From ChocPot-Mid sp964511865 (GTDB lineage: Bacteria > Bacteroidota > Ignavibacteria > Kapaibacteriales > UBA2268): a DNA stretch of 12,271 bases. Every line of letters begins with the position of its first letter. Positions within the stretch are counted from its first letter, which is position 1. The stretch spans positions 1-12,271 of the forward strand of contig CAZEHW010000092.1 in NCBI GenBank assembly GCA_964511865.1. The letters are read 5' to 3'. A program made the translations under genes and the position numbers. Below the pieces are notes generated by a model. That model was given only the letters and a program-made list of their open reading frames with translations. It made no database searches and was not told the DNA's origin. This document shows, in pieces, positions 1-8,063 of this stretch.

Positions 1-1034
1 ACGTCCAGCCGCACAGCGGAAGTCAGGCAAATATGGCAGTTTATTTTACATACCTAAAACCCGGAGATACAGTTCTTGGATTATCACTTGCTCACGGGGG
101 TCATTTGACTCATGGTTCAGCAGTGAACTTTTCGGGAAAATTATTCAATTTTATTCCTTATGAACTGAGTAAGGAAACCGGCAGGATTGATTTTAACATG
201 GTTGAAGAATTGGCACTAAAGCATAAACCAAAAATGATAACAGTCGGTGCATCTGCTTACCCTCGTGATATTGATTTTAAAACATTCAGAGAAATTGCTG
301 ACAAAGTTGGTGCTTTTGTTTTTGCAGATATTGCACATCCTGCAGGTCTAATCGCAAAAGGACATTTAACAAATCCATTACCCCATGTTCACGTGGTTGC
401 TTCAACAACACACAAAACACTTCGCGGACCAAGGGGAGGAATTATACTACTTGGTAAAGATGAGCAAAATCCATTCGGTGTAGTTGCTCCAAAATCAGGA
501 CGTGTTAAAAATATGAGCGAATTACTTGATTCTTGGGTTATGCCCGGTATCCAAGGTGGACCTCTTATGCACGTCATCGCCGCAAAAGCAGTTGCATTCG
601 GTGAAGCCCTGACAGATGGATTTAATGAATATATAATTCAGGTAATGAAGAATGCAAAGGCACTTGCAACAGCATTGACAGATAAAGAATATAACCTTGT
701 CAGCGGAGGAACAGATAATCATTTGATGTTGATTGACTTAACGAATAAAAATTTGTCAGGCAAGGATGCTGAAATAGCATTGGATAAAGCAGGAATTACA
801 TGCAATAAAAATGCAGTTCCTTATGACACAAAGCCACCTTTAGTTACTTCCGGCATACGTCTTGGAACTCCTGCAATGACATCCAGAAACATGAAAGAAG
901 CAGATATGAGACAAATTGCAGAGTTTATTGATAAAATTGTTACGAATTATCAAAATGACAATGTCATAGCTGAGGTCAGGCAAGACGTTGAGGAGTTTAC
1001 TTCTAAATTTCCTCTTTATCCTGAACTAAAATAA
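1..1034 (+). CDS. glyA: Serine hydroxymethyltransferase (5' end truncated by window)
   Basis: PLP enzyme that interconverts serine plus tetrahydrofolate with glycine plus methylenetetrahydrofolate; cytoplasmic, central to one-carbon supply. The reading frame is open from base 3, where it encodes VQPHSGSQAN, a family hallmark that lies about 95-110 residues into a complete enzyme. The start is therefore outside the window and roughly 90 N-terminal residues are missing; the ATG at 33 is internal. The Schiff-base lysine sits in STTHKTLRGPRGG (Lys codon 414-416). The segment before GIQGGPLMH is longer than in the E. coli enzyme, as in Bacteroidota forms. The C-terminus is complete and ends in PELK with TAA at 1032-1034. 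A strong hairpin follows directly. The identification is secure. Confidence 0.97.
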   Translation, partial: VQPHSGSQANMAVYFTYLKPGDTVLGLSLAHGGHLTHGSAVNFSGKLFNFIPYELSKETGRIDFNMVEELALKHKPKMITVGASAYPRDIDFKTFREIADKVGAFVFADIAHPAGLIAKGHLTNPLPHVHVVASTTHKTLRGPRGGIILLGKDEQNPFGVVAPKSGRVKNMSELLDSWVMPGIQGGPLMHVIAAKAVAFGEALTDGFNEYIIQVMKNAKALATALTDKEYNLVSGGTDNHLMLIDLTNKNLSGKDAEIALDKAGITCNKNAVPYDTKPPLVTSGIRLGTPAMTSRNMKEADMRQIAEFIDKIVTNYQNDNVIAEVRQDVEEFTSKFPLYPELK

Positions 1035-1041
1035 AAATTTC

Positions 1042-1076
1042 ATTTATAGGGATTCAAAAATTGAATCCCTATAAAT
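1042..1076 (+). terminator. Perfect 16-bp hairpin after glyA
   Basis: Bases 1042-1057 and 1061-1076 are perfect reverse complements with an AAA loop. The stem begins 7 bases after the glyA stop codon. It is AT-rich with a GGG/CCC core, and an A-rich stretch precedes it while only a short T-containing stretch (TTAAAT) follows. It probably ends glyA transcription or protects the mRNA 3' end. A canonical U-tract is weak, so a strictly intrinsic terminator is not certain. Confidence 0.65.
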
Positions 1077-1159
1077 TTAAATCCCAAAGTTTATCACAAG
1101 TTTTTCTATAATTTTAGTAAAAATTCTCTGCATATTAATCAGGAATACATAATTTTTCT

Positions 1160-1167
1160 TAATTTTG
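1160..1167 (+). promoter_or_regulatory. Possible Bacteroidota-type -7 element before trxA
   Basis: TAATTTTG matches the Bacteroidota -7 consensus TAnnTTTG exactly and lies 48 bases before the trxA start. I see no clear TTTG -33 element at the expected 19-21 base spacing, so only half of the promoter is supported. The region is AT-rich and a chance match is possible. Confidence 0.35.
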
Positions 1168-1215
1168 CAGATTGTTTGTAAACATTTTAAAATAATAAAA
1201 TAGGAGTTTTTTTAT

Positions 1216-1539
1216 ATGGCACAACCCTTACACATTACTGAGAGTACTTATCAATCGGAAGTATTAGACTCAAACATACCGGTAGTTATTGATTTTTGGG
1301 CGACATGGTGTGGACCATGCAAGATGATAGCCCCCATTATTGACGAAATGGCAAGTGAATTTGAAGGAAAAGCAAAAATATGCAAAGTTGATGTTGATAA
1401 TAATCAGAGTATAGCTGTTCAATTAGGAATCAGGTCAATTCCAACAGTTATGATATTCAAAGAAGGCAAAGTGGTTGATACAATAGTAGGTGCAGTTCCA
1501 AAAGCACAGATTATTGACCGTTTGAACGAACATCTTTGA
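1216..1539 (+). CDS. trxA: Thioredoxin
   Basis: Cytoplasmic dithiol-disulfide oxidoreductase that keeps proteins reduced and donates electrons to reductases. The 107 residues match the usual size of thioredoxin 1. The active site WCGPCK occupies residues 31-36 with the redox cysteines at 32 and 35. The DFWATWCGPC strand-helix junction is canonical, and the cis-proline loop is RSIPT with Pro76. No signal peptide is present, so it acts in the cytoplasm. The ATG at 1216 follows an AGGAG motif at 1202-1206 with a 9-base spacer. The gene stands alone, with a hairpin upstream and a repeat array starting two bases after its TGA. Confidence 0.97.
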   Translation: MAQPLHITESTYQSEVLDSNIPVVIDFWATWCGPCKMIAPIIDEMASEFEGKAKICKVDVDNNQSIAVQLGIRSIPTVMIFKEGKVVDTIVGAVPKAQIIDRLNEHL

Positions 1540-1540
1540 T

Positions 1541-1703
1541 TAGGTAATTAGGGGTTTAGACAATTAGACTATTAGGCATTTAGGGGTTTAGACTATTAGG
1601 CATTTAGGCATTTAGGAGTTTAGACTATTAGGAAAATAGGCATTTAGGAGTTAGACTATTAGGAAATCAGATAGTTAGGTATTTAGGATTTAAGATAGTT
1701 AGA
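1541..1703 (+). repeat. TTAGG-type degenerate direct-repeat array after trxA
   Basis: About 160 bases are built from variants of TTAGG/TTTAG words. The core TTAGACTATTAGG occurs exactly four times, starting at 1564, 1588, 1620 and 1651 (spacings 24, 32, 31). CATTTAGG units lie between the copies. The array begins two bases after the trxA stop codon. Its first 21 bases (1541-1561) recur identically at the end of eno (3073-3093). The irregular spacing and lack of unique spacers exclude a CRISPR array. No open reading frame is supported in it. Confidence 0.9.
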
Positions 1704-1705
1704 AT

Positions 1706-1730
1706 GTGCATGGGGATTGCTTCTCTGCAC
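1706..1730 (+). other. Imperfect hairpin in the eno upstream region
   Basis: GTGCA (1706-1710) pairs with TGCAC (1726-1730). After a one-base bulge, GGGGA (1712-1716) pairs with TTCTC (1721-1725), using two G-T wobbles and leaving a TTGC loop. It lies between the repeat array and the eno start, about 57 bases before the ATG. It could be a terminator remnant of the trxA transcript or a leader structure. There is no T-tract after it, so the role is open. Confidence 0.3.
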
Positions 1731-1786
1731 TCGCCATTACGTATATTAGTAAATAATTTTTGAAAATAAATTTAAAAGGTGCGATT

Positions 1787-3079
1787 ATGTGTTCTATGAT
1801 TATTGATGTTTTCGGAAGGGAAATACTTGATTCCCGTGGAAATCCTACAGTGGAAGTTGAGGTAATGCTCGAAGATGGTACAACAGGTTTAGCCGCTGTT
1901 CCTTCAGGTGCAAGCACAGGTGAAAACGAAGCATGGGAACTTCGTGATGGTGATAAAAAGCGTTATATGGGCAATGGTGTTACAAAAGCTGTAAACAATG
2001 TTAACGATGCTATTGCAGATGCAATAATTGGACTGGATGCAACCGAACAAATCCAAATTGATTCAATTCTTTGTGAACTTGACGGAACTGCAAATAAATC
2101 AAAATTAGGCGCTAATGCAATTTTAGGAACTTCGCTTGCAGTTGCAAAAGCAGCTGCAGAATTTTACGGTTTACCTCTTTACCGATATATCGGTGGTGTT
2201 CACGCACACGTTTTACCTGCTCCAATGATGAATATTCTAAATGGCGGAAAGCATGCCGACAACAATGTAGATATTCAGGAATTTATGATTATACCAAATG
2301 GTGCGTCATCTTTCAAGGAAGCATTGAGAATGGGAGCTGAAATTTTTCATAACCTTAAAAAAGTATTAAAAGATAAAGGTTATAATACTGCTGTTGGCGA
2401 CGAAGGCGGTTTTGCTCCATCATTAAAATCAAACGAAGAAGCGTTTGATGTTATACTTGAAGCTATTAAAAAAGCAGGTTACAAACCTATTAAAGATGTA
2501 TTGCTTGGTATTGATACTGCTGCAAGTGAAATGTATGAAAAGGGAAAATACAAAATGTTCAAATCCAGCGGTAAATACAAAACATCTGCTGAGATGATAA
2601 AATGGTACGTTGATTTGTGCAAAAAATATCCAATTGCTTCAATAGAAGACGGCTTGGGAGAAAACGACTGGGCTGGTTGGGCAAAACTAACGGAAGCTCT
2701 TGGCAATAAAATTCAACTAGTCGGTGATGATAACTTCGTTACAAATCCTAAGTTTCTTGCCAGAGGAATTAAAGAAAAAGTTGGAAATTCAATTTTAATA
2801 AAAGTAAACCAAATCGGAACATTAACAGAAACACTCGATACTATTAAAATGGCTCACAGAAATGGTTATACAACAGTAATTTCTCATCGCTCAGGTGAAA
2901 CTGAAGATACAACCATTGCAGACTTGGCAGTAGCTGTTAATGCAGGTCAAATTAAGACCGGTTCCCTTTGCAGGACTGACCGCATTGCTAAGTATAATCA
3001 GTTGCTGAGAATTGAGGAAGTTTTGGAAACCGATGCAGTATACGGTGGTGCAGAAGCTTTCGGGTTTTATAGTAGGTAA
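1787..3079 (+). CDS. eno: Enolase (phosphopyruvate hydratase)
   Basis: Converts 2-phosphoglycerate to phosphoenolpyruvate in glycolysis; cytoplasmic, Mg2+-dependent. From the ATG at 1787 the protein has 430 residues, a normal enolase length. Visible landmarks are DSRGNPTVEVEV near the N-terminus, the GDEGGF loop with catalytic Glu206, and metal ligands Asp243 (GIDTAASE), Glu287 (IEDGL) and Asp314 (GDD). The catalytic base is Lys339 in the signature ILIKVNQIGT, followed by ISHRSGETED. The ATG at 1787 is preferred because AAAGGTG lies just upstream (around 1775-1781); a TTG at 1760 would add nine unconserved residues, and the ATG at 1796 is too far from this motif. The last codon and stop (AGG TAA) lie inside a TTAGG-type repeat, so the C-terminus reads AFGFYSR. 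Confidence 0.97.
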   Translation: MCSMIIDVFGREILDSRGNPTVEVEVMLEDGTTGLAAVPSGASTGENEAWELRDGDKKRYMGNGVTKAVNNVNDAIADAIIGLDATEQIQIDSILCELDGTANKSKLGANAILGTSLAVAKAAAEFYGLPLYRYIGGVHAHVLPAPMMNILNGGKHADNNVDIQEFMIIPNGASSFKEALRMGAEIFHNLKKVLKDKGYNTAVGDEGGFAPSLKSNEEAFDVILEAIKKAGYKPIKDVLLGIDTAASEMYEKGKYKMFKSSGKYKTSAEMIKWYVDLCKKYPIASIEDGLGENDWAGWAKLTEALGNKIQLVGDDNFVTNPKFLARGIKEKVGNSILIKVNQIGTLTETLDTIKMAHRNGYTTVISHRSGETEDTTIADLAVAVNAGQIKTGSLCRTDRIAKYNQLLRIEEVLETDAVYGGAEAFGFYSR

Positions 3080-3111
3080 TTAGGGGTTTAGACTTTTAGG
3101 CATTTAGGCAT
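3073..3111 (+). repeat. TTAGG-type repeat overlapping the eno stop codon
   Basis: Bases 3073-3093 are identical to 1541-1561 (21 bases), and 3096-3111 are identical to 1596-1611 (16 bases) in the array after trxA. The copy starts inside the eno coding sequence and contains its final Arg codon and TAA stop (3077-3079). It is a short version of the same family. Confidence 0.9.
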
Positions 3112-3175
3112 CTTTGTTATAAGGTATAGGAAATTTATTAATAAAAATAATAATAATCAATATTAGGGATTGAGT

Positions 3176-4573
3176 ATGATATCTTTTGGAACAGACGGAT
3201 GGAGGGGCTATATAGCCCGTGACTTTACATTTGAAAATCTGCAGTTGGTTGCTTTGGCAACAGCAAGCTATTTGAAAAAAGTTGCAGGTAAAAAACCAAG
3301 AGTTGTAATTGGTTACGATACCAGATTTTTATCAAAGGAATTTGCAATGGAAACTGCAAAAATTTTAGCATGGAAAGATGTTTATGTCCAATTGACTAAT
3401 GGGGTTTCCTCCACACCACAGGTTTCCTACCATACTAAGCAAAAAGGTGCTGATCTGGGAATTGTCATTACAGCAAGTCATAATCCTCCGGCTTACAATG
3501 GATATAAGCTAAAAGCAAAATTTGGCGGTCCTGCTACTCCCGAACAGATATCACAAGTTGAAACAGAATTGAAGAAAATATTTAAAAGACCGCCTCAAAT
3601 CAAATGTCTTGAATTCGAGGACTATCTTAAATTGCAAAAAATTTCTTATTTCGAACCAAAGGAATCATACTTCAGACACATTAAGAAAAAAATCAATATA
3701 GATGCAATTCGAAAAGCAAAGTTTAAAATTTTGTACGACCCAATGTATGGTGCCGGTATCGGCTTGATGAAAGAGCTACTACATGATTCCGATGAATTGC
3801 ACAATGATTTTAATCCTTCTTTCGGGAATCTCGGCCATCCTGAACCTATAGCAGAAAATCTGAAAGAACTTATCCAGAATGTCAGAAGATATAATTATGA
3901 TATTGGTATTGCTTCCGACGGCGATGCAGACAGATTGGGAGCAGTTGACCAGCATGGGAATTTTGTTGATTCTCACAAAATATTTATGATACTACTGAAG
4001 TATCTTTATGAGGTTAGAAAGAAAAGGGGAGCAGTTGTCAAAACAGTTTCCTTGACTTCTATGGTTGATAAATTCTGTGCAAAACACAAAATTCAACTAT
4101 TTGAAACTCCTGTTGGTTTCAAACATACTGCTAAAATAATGAGTGAGCAAAATGTGCTTATAGGCGGTGAAGAGTCCGGTGGTCTTGGAACCATGCTTCA
4201 TATTCCCGAACGTGACGGTATATTCAATGCATTGCTTTTGATTGAAGTAATGGCTATTCGAGGTAAATCGCTAAAACAGCTTTGCGACGAACTCGACGAG
4301 GAATTCGGAATTCATAAATTTCTAAGAAGAGACGTAAAAGTTACTCCGGCTTTGAAAGAGCAAATTCTGAAAGCATGCAAGAAAAAACCGGTTAAAATTG
4401 GCAAGTTTGATGTACTGAGTTTAAATGATAAGGATGGTTTTAAGTTCATTGTTGAGGATGGCTGGCTATTAATCAGAGCTTCAGGGACTGAGCCATTGTT
4501 AAGATTTTACTCTGAAGGAAAAACATTGAGCATGGTCAATGAGCTTTTAGATGAAGGAATGAAGCTGAAGTAG
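3176..4573 (+). CDS. Phosphoglucomutase/phosphomannomutase family enzyme
   Basis: Alpha-D-phosphohexomutase that moves phosphate between C1 and C6 of a hexose via a phosphoserine and a 1,6-bisphosphate intermediate; cytoplasmic, feeding glycogen, nucleotide-sugar or envelope polysaccharide synthesis. The 465 residues show all four family motifs: the phosphoserine loop TASHNPPAYNGYK (Ser101), the metal loop DGDADRLG (248-255), the sugar loop GEESGG (331-336) and the phosphate loop RASGTEP (434-440). GEESGG is the form seen in glucose/mannose mutases rather than phosphoglucosamine mutase, but the substrate cannot be fixed by sequence alone. The ATG at 3176 is chosen because AGGGA (3165-3169) stands six bases before it; a TTG at 3170 abuts that motif. 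An AAAGTTT repeat array follows the TAG stop. Confidence 0.93.
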   Translation: MISFGTDGWRGYIARDFTFENLQLVALATASYLKKVAGKKPRVVIGYDTRFLSKEFAMETAKILAWKDVYVQLTNGVSSTPQVSYHTKQKGADLGIVITASHNPPAYNGYKLKAKFGGPATPEQISQVETELKKIFKRPPQIKCLEFEDYLKLQKISYFEPKESYFRHIKKKINIDAIRKAKFKILYDPMYGAGIGLMKELLHDSDELHNDFNPSFGNLGHPEPIAENLKELIQNVRRYNYDIGIASDGDADRLGAVDQHGNFVDSHKIFMILLKYLYEVRKKRGAVVKTVSLTSMVDKFCAKHKIQLFETPVGFKHTAKIMSEQNVLIGGEESGGLGTMLHIPERDGIFNALLLIEVMAIRGKSLKQLCDELDEEFGIHKFLRRDVKVTPALKEQILKACKKKPVKIGKFDVLSLNDKDGFKFIVEDGWLLIRASGTEPLLRFYSEGKTLSMVNELLDEGMKLK

Positions 4574-4579
4574 TCTTTC

Positions 4580-4677
4580 CAGTAGAAAGTTTAAAAGTAG
4601 AAAGTTTATAAAGTTTAAAAGTAGAAAGTTTATAAAGTTTGTAAAGTTTAAAGTTTGATAGTATAAAGTTTATAAAT
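4580..4677 (+). repeat. AAAGTTT-type repeat array with a perfect 24-bp tandem duplication
   Basis: The sequence after the phosphohexomutase stop is built from AAAGTTTA and AGTAGAAAGTTT words. Bases 4593-4616 and 4617-4640 are two identical, directly adjacent 24-base copies. Shorter degenerate copies flank them on both sides. A related array with the same strand orientation lies at 9494-9543. No coding potential is seen. Confidence 0.9.
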
Positions 4678-4720
4678 GAGCAGAACATGTGAGATCGTCT
4701 GTTTTTAAAATAATTTTTTA

Positions 4721-4728
4721 TAATTTTC
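4721..4728 (+). promoter_or_regulatory. Possible -7 element before the WD40 gene
   Basis: TAATTTTC differs from the Bacteroidota consensus TAnnTTTG only at the last base and lies 35 bases before the ATG at 4764. No good TTTG -33 element is seen upstream. The surroundings are very AT-rich, so this is weak support. Confidence 0.25.
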
Positions 4729-4763
4729 GGTCTTTACATAAAATTTTTAATTAGTTAAGATAG

Positions 4764-7700
4764 ATGATGTCCAAAATTATTAGGTTTATATCATCATATA
4801 CTATCGTTGCATGGGTTTCAATTTCCTTAGTATTTTCATTTGAAGGAAATATTAAGTGGATTAAAACAGGAAATGCATATAATATTTTGTGTGTAAGCAA
4901 GAGTAAAGACGGTCAGGAACTTATCAGCATTGATGAAGCCGGTTATTGGAAATTTTGGGACTATACACAGAAAAATTTTGATAGTGTTAGTAAAAAAGAT
5001 AAAATCCATAAAATAATTTACAGAGATCAGGATGAAAATTATTTAGCTGTACAAACATCAGGAGGGATTGCATTATACAGCCATGAACATACATTTCTTC
5101 AACAATTCAATTTTGGTAAATCATTTCAAAACTATTATCTATCTCCGACTAAAGATACTGTTGTCATATCAAAACATTATATATCAGGTGATGAAGGTCC
5201 CGAACCCGATCCTCATATTAATAATGACATTTTATTGTGTAATTTTATTAATAAAGAACAGAAAAACTTATATCATGTAAAATATAGGCCTGAACAAGGC
5301 CATACTTATAATTTCCCTATCATTTCACCTGACGGTAAAACTGTTGTTGCAGTGAATGATTCAGGTTCCATAGATTTTATTGATTTGGATACAAATATTT
5401 GGATAAAGAAAATTTTTGGATATTTTATTTCAATTTATTTCTCAAATGATGGCAAATATTTATTTGCTTCTTCAAAGGATTCTTCAATCAAAGTTTATAA
5501 TTGGGAAACAGGAGATTTACTAAAAGAGATCAGAAATTTTGAAAGTAATGTAAATTTCTATCAACATTCAATTGAACGTAATATTTATTTTACAATTGAA
5601 ATTAAAAGTGATACTTCAAAACTGAAATTTTGGGACTTCAATGATTTTTCAATCATCGACTCATTGATTTATAATAATAAGCAAGTTAAAAATTTTACCT
5701 TCAATGATTCACTGACTACAATGCTTTACTCAACATCTGAAGGACATATTGTTGAGATGAATTTAATCACACATAATAATGATACTTTAATAAAAAACGA
5801 ATCATTATTGTTTAACGATTTAGCTTTTCAAAAAGATAAATACTTCTCAGTCAGCAATAATGGTTCAATAAAAGTTTGGGATCCAAAGAACGGAAATTTT
5901 ATTAAAGAAATACCTAACCGACTTGGGTATATAAACAAAATTCGCTTATCTCATGACAATACAAAATTATTAACTTTAAATCGTGACAATCTAATACAGA
6001 AATGGGATATTGAATCCGGTGAGGAGGAATTAGTAATAGCTACTCATCTTGACGGTATTTTAGGATTATCATTTTCACCGGATGGTAAATATTTTGCATC
6101 AGGAAGCAGAGATTTTACAATAAAAATATGGGATTCGAAAAGTGGGAATTATATAAAGACTTTCTCTGATAATTATTGCCATAAATTAAACTATACTTAT
6201 GATAGTAAAGGGATTGTTTTACTTAAAGGATCTATATTTAAATTGCTAAATGCAGAAAATGGCTCAATGATTATGCAGTTCGAATTTAAACCCAAAACAC
6301 CAATATATGAATGGTATGCTTACGATTTTGCATTATCCCCAGACAGTATTCATGCCGCTGTAACTTTAGGTGACAAAACTATTAAAATAATTAATTTAAA
6401 AGAAAAAATAATTGAAAAAACTCTCATTGAATTGCCTTATTACTTAACTAATATTGATTATTCAACAGATGGGAAATGGGTGGCTGTTAATTGTTATGAT
6501 AGCGATTTTAATTTATATATTTATATTATTGATGCTGAATCGGGTAACATCATGAAATATACAGCAGGAATCAAAAATAACAGAAAAAAAATTGGAGATA
6601 TTTGCTTTTCAAAAAATAATAAATTTATTTTGTTCCAAAGAAATCCTGCAATCGGGAAACTTGACATTGAAACAGGATCAATTACATTTATACACGGTTA
6701 CAGTTCGGGAGATGAAGGTGGTCGCAATAATATTTATAGAACTTTTAATAATAATTATATTGTTTGTGCAGTTAAAGAGTATATTTTCTTACTTGATCCA
6801 GAAAGTCTAGAATTAGAAAAAATATTGAAAAATAACTTTGGAGGTTATCCCTATATTACTGCATGTTCGATTGATGAAAATGGTGAATATTTAGCTTTAG
6901 GTGCACAATGGAGTGAAGAGCATGACCCTTATCCAAATATTTTGTTATATCATCTGCCTGATACTACTTATCGTGATATTTCAGGACCACTTTCAGATGT
7001 TAATGACATAGGATTTTCCCCCAATGATAGTAATTTTTCAATTTGCGATCAGCATAATGTAACTATGCGATCATCGGTTAATGGCAATCCTGTGGATGTT
7101 GCCAGTGATGAAAAGTGGTTTGATTCATTTTGTTATAGTAATAATAATAAGTATTGGGCTTATTCTTTTCATTGGGGAGGTGATAATTATTTATTTCGGA
7201 AAGAGATTGAGAAGAACCTTGGATTAACAAAAACTATTCAATTATCGAAACATAATTATTGGGGGGAAAATTTAAAGTTTTCACCAGAGGATATATACTT
7301 ATTACAGACATACAGATCTCCTCATATTTTAAGATTATTCGATGCGAATAATGGGGATTTGATCAATGATTTTATTGGACATTCAGATTTTGTTCATTCT
7401 GTATTTTTTACAAAAGACAGCAAAGTAATTGTATCAGGTAGTAATGACGCAACGATTCGGTTCTGGAATGTTAAAGAAGGAAAAGAAATATGTAAAATTC
7501 AATTCCCAATACCTTATACTAAGGTTCAGCTTTCTGACGATGATAAATATTTATTAGCCGGTACTTATGATGGTTCTGTTATTATGTATGATGTTACTGA
7601 GGAAATCTCCAAGACACTTGCCGCAACGGATATACCTGAACAGAATAATGAATTTGATTTTGAATGTTTTCCAAATCCTTTTTCGGATTTTACTAATATT

Positions 7701-7907
7701 ATTTTTAACTTAAAGAACCCTGATAATGTTAAAATTTCGATTTATAATTCTATCGGGCAAATCGTTAAAGAAATAACAAATAAATTTCTTTCAGAAGGCC
7801 ATCATAGAGAAACCTTTAAATCTGAAAATCTGCCATCAGGTGTTTATTATGTTAAACTTACAATAGGGGATATTGTTAAAACATTTCCAATAATTTTATT
7901 TAGATAA
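4764..7907 (+). CDS. Secreted WD40 repeat protein with type IX secretion sorting domain
   Basis: Predicted exported beta-propeller protein of 1047 residues; its ligand is unknown. Residues 1-27 form a Sec-type signal peptide (basic MSKIIRF start, hydrophobic core, likely cleavage near VFSF/EG). Residues 30-950 are strings of WD-like blades. The clearest are SSKDSSIKVYN near 237, NNGSIKVWD near 365, SPDGKYFASGSRDFTIKIWD at 438-457 and SGSNDATIRFWN at 891-902. The length suits two consecutive propellers. Residues about 966-1047 match the type A C-terminal sorting domain of Bacteroidota: CFPNPF, ISIYNSIGQIVKEI, LPSGVYYVKL and a basic final residue. This predicts export across the outer membrane by the type IX system, none of whose machinery is in the window. 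ATGs at 4764 and 4767 are equally possible and no Shine-Dalgarno motif is visible. Base composition is very AT-rich. It appears monocistronic. Confidence 0.9.
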   Translation: MMSKIIRFISSYTIVAWVSISLVFSFEGNIKWIKTGNAYNILCVSKSKDGQELISIDEAGYWKFWDYTQKNFDSVSKKDKIHKIIYRDQDENYLAVQTSGGIALYSHEHTFLQQFNFGKSFQNYYLSPTKDTVVISKHYISGDEGPEPDPHINNDILLCNFINKEQKNLYHVKYRPEQGHTYNFPIISPDGKTVVAVNDSGSIDFIDLDTNIWIKKIFGYFISIYFSNDGKYLFASSKDSSIKVYNWETGDLLKEIRNFESNVNFYQHSIERNIYFTIEIKSDTSKLKFWDFNDFSIIDSLIYNNKQVKNFTFNDSLTTMLYSTSEGHIVEMNLITHNNDTLIKNESLLFNDLAFQKDKYFSVSNNGSIKVWDPKNGNFIKEIPNRLGYINKIRLSHDNTKLLTLNRDNLIQKWDIESGEEELVIATHLDGILGLSFSPDGKYFASGSRDFTIKIWDSKSGNYIKTFSDNYCHKLNYTYDSKGIVLLKGSIFKLLNAENGSMIMQFEFKPKTPIYEWYAYDFALSPDSIHAAVTLGDKTIKIINLKEKIIEKTLIELPYYLTNIDYSTDGKWVAVNCYDSDFNLYIYIIDAESGNIMKYTAGIKNNRKKIGDICFSKNNKFILFQRNPAIGKLDIETGSITFIHGYSSGDEGGRNNIYRTFNNNYIVCAVKEYIFLLDPESLELEKILKNNFGGYPYITACSIDENGEYLALGAQWSEEHDPYPNILLYHLPDTTYRDISGPLSDVNDIGFSPNDSNFSICDQHNVTMRSSVNGNPVDVASDEKWFDSFCYSNNNKYWAYSFHWGGDNYLFRKEIEKNLGLTKTIQLSKHNYWGENLKFSPEDIYLLQTYRSPHILRLFDANNGDLINDFIGHSDFVHSVFFTKDSKVIVSGSNDATIRFWNVKEGKEICKIQFPIPYTKVQLSDDDKYLLAGTYDGSVIMYDVTEEISKTLAATDIPEQNNEFDFECFPNPFSDFTNIIFNLKNPDNVKISIYNSIGQIVKEITNKFLSEGHHRETFKSENLPSGVYYVKLTIGDIVKTFPIILFR

Positions 7908-7993
7908 TGAGATTACGATTTTACGGACAACAATATTGATTGAATTTAATGATTTAAAAATCTAACCATTATCTAAACCAATTGATTCACCAG

Positions 7994-8060
7994 ATTAAAT
8001 GATTTGAATGATAAGAATTCAAATTCATCATTAAAATCAGCTTAATCAGCGGTTCGGACA
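7994..8060 (-). repeat. ATCAG/ATGATT-type repeat-like stretch after the metallo-hydrolase gene
   Basis: Read on the minus strand, a few bases after the metallo-hydrolase stop codon, the sequence contains GTCCGAACCGCTGATTAAGC and then near-copies: CTGATTAAG/CTGATTTTAATGAT, followed by ATCATTCAAATCATTTAATC. I recognise similar wording (CTGATT and AATCATTC words joined to a GGTTC-like box) as common intergenic repeats of environmental FCB-group genomes. That comparison is from memory and not verified. It is the fourth repeat type placed at a gene 3' end here. Confidence 0.45.
7995..8034. terminator. Hairpin between convergent genes
   Basis: TTTGAAT (8003-8009) pairs with ATTCAAA (8017-8023) around a 7-base loop. 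Outer pairing of TTAA-TGA with TCATTAA adds further base pairs if bulges are allowed. It lies between the converging WD40 and metallo-hydrolase genes and is AT-rich on both sides, so it could end transcription in both directions. The bulges and low GC make this tentative. Part of the structure overlaps a repeat-like stretch. Confidence 0.35.
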
Positions 8061-8063
8061 TTC

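Noticed and set aside
389..722. Antisense open frames inside glyA, and similar ones inside eno, the phosphohexomutase, the WD40 gene, the metallo-hydrolase and the trans-sulfuration gene
   Set aside because: All are wholly or largely covered by strongly supported genes in other frames and their translations show no family features.
1541..1703. Possible CRISPR array
   Set aside because: Repeat units are short and degenerate with spacings of 24-32 bases measured start to start, and the intervening bases are themselves repeat variants. There are no unique spacers and no cas genes nearby.
1760..1786. Extension of enolase to a TTG start
   Set aside because: It would add nine residues not found in enolases, and the ribosome-site-like AAAGGTG would lie inside the coding sequence; ATG at 1787 fits better.
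3170..3175. TTG start for the phosphohexomutase
   Set aside because: The AGGGA motif directly abuts the TTG but stands six bases before ATG 3176, which also gives the usual MISFGTDGW-type N-terminus.
7908..8063. Small gene between the convergent WD40 and metallo-hydrolase genes
   Set aside because: Only interrupted frames are present; the stretch is better explained by repeat-like sequence and a hairpin.
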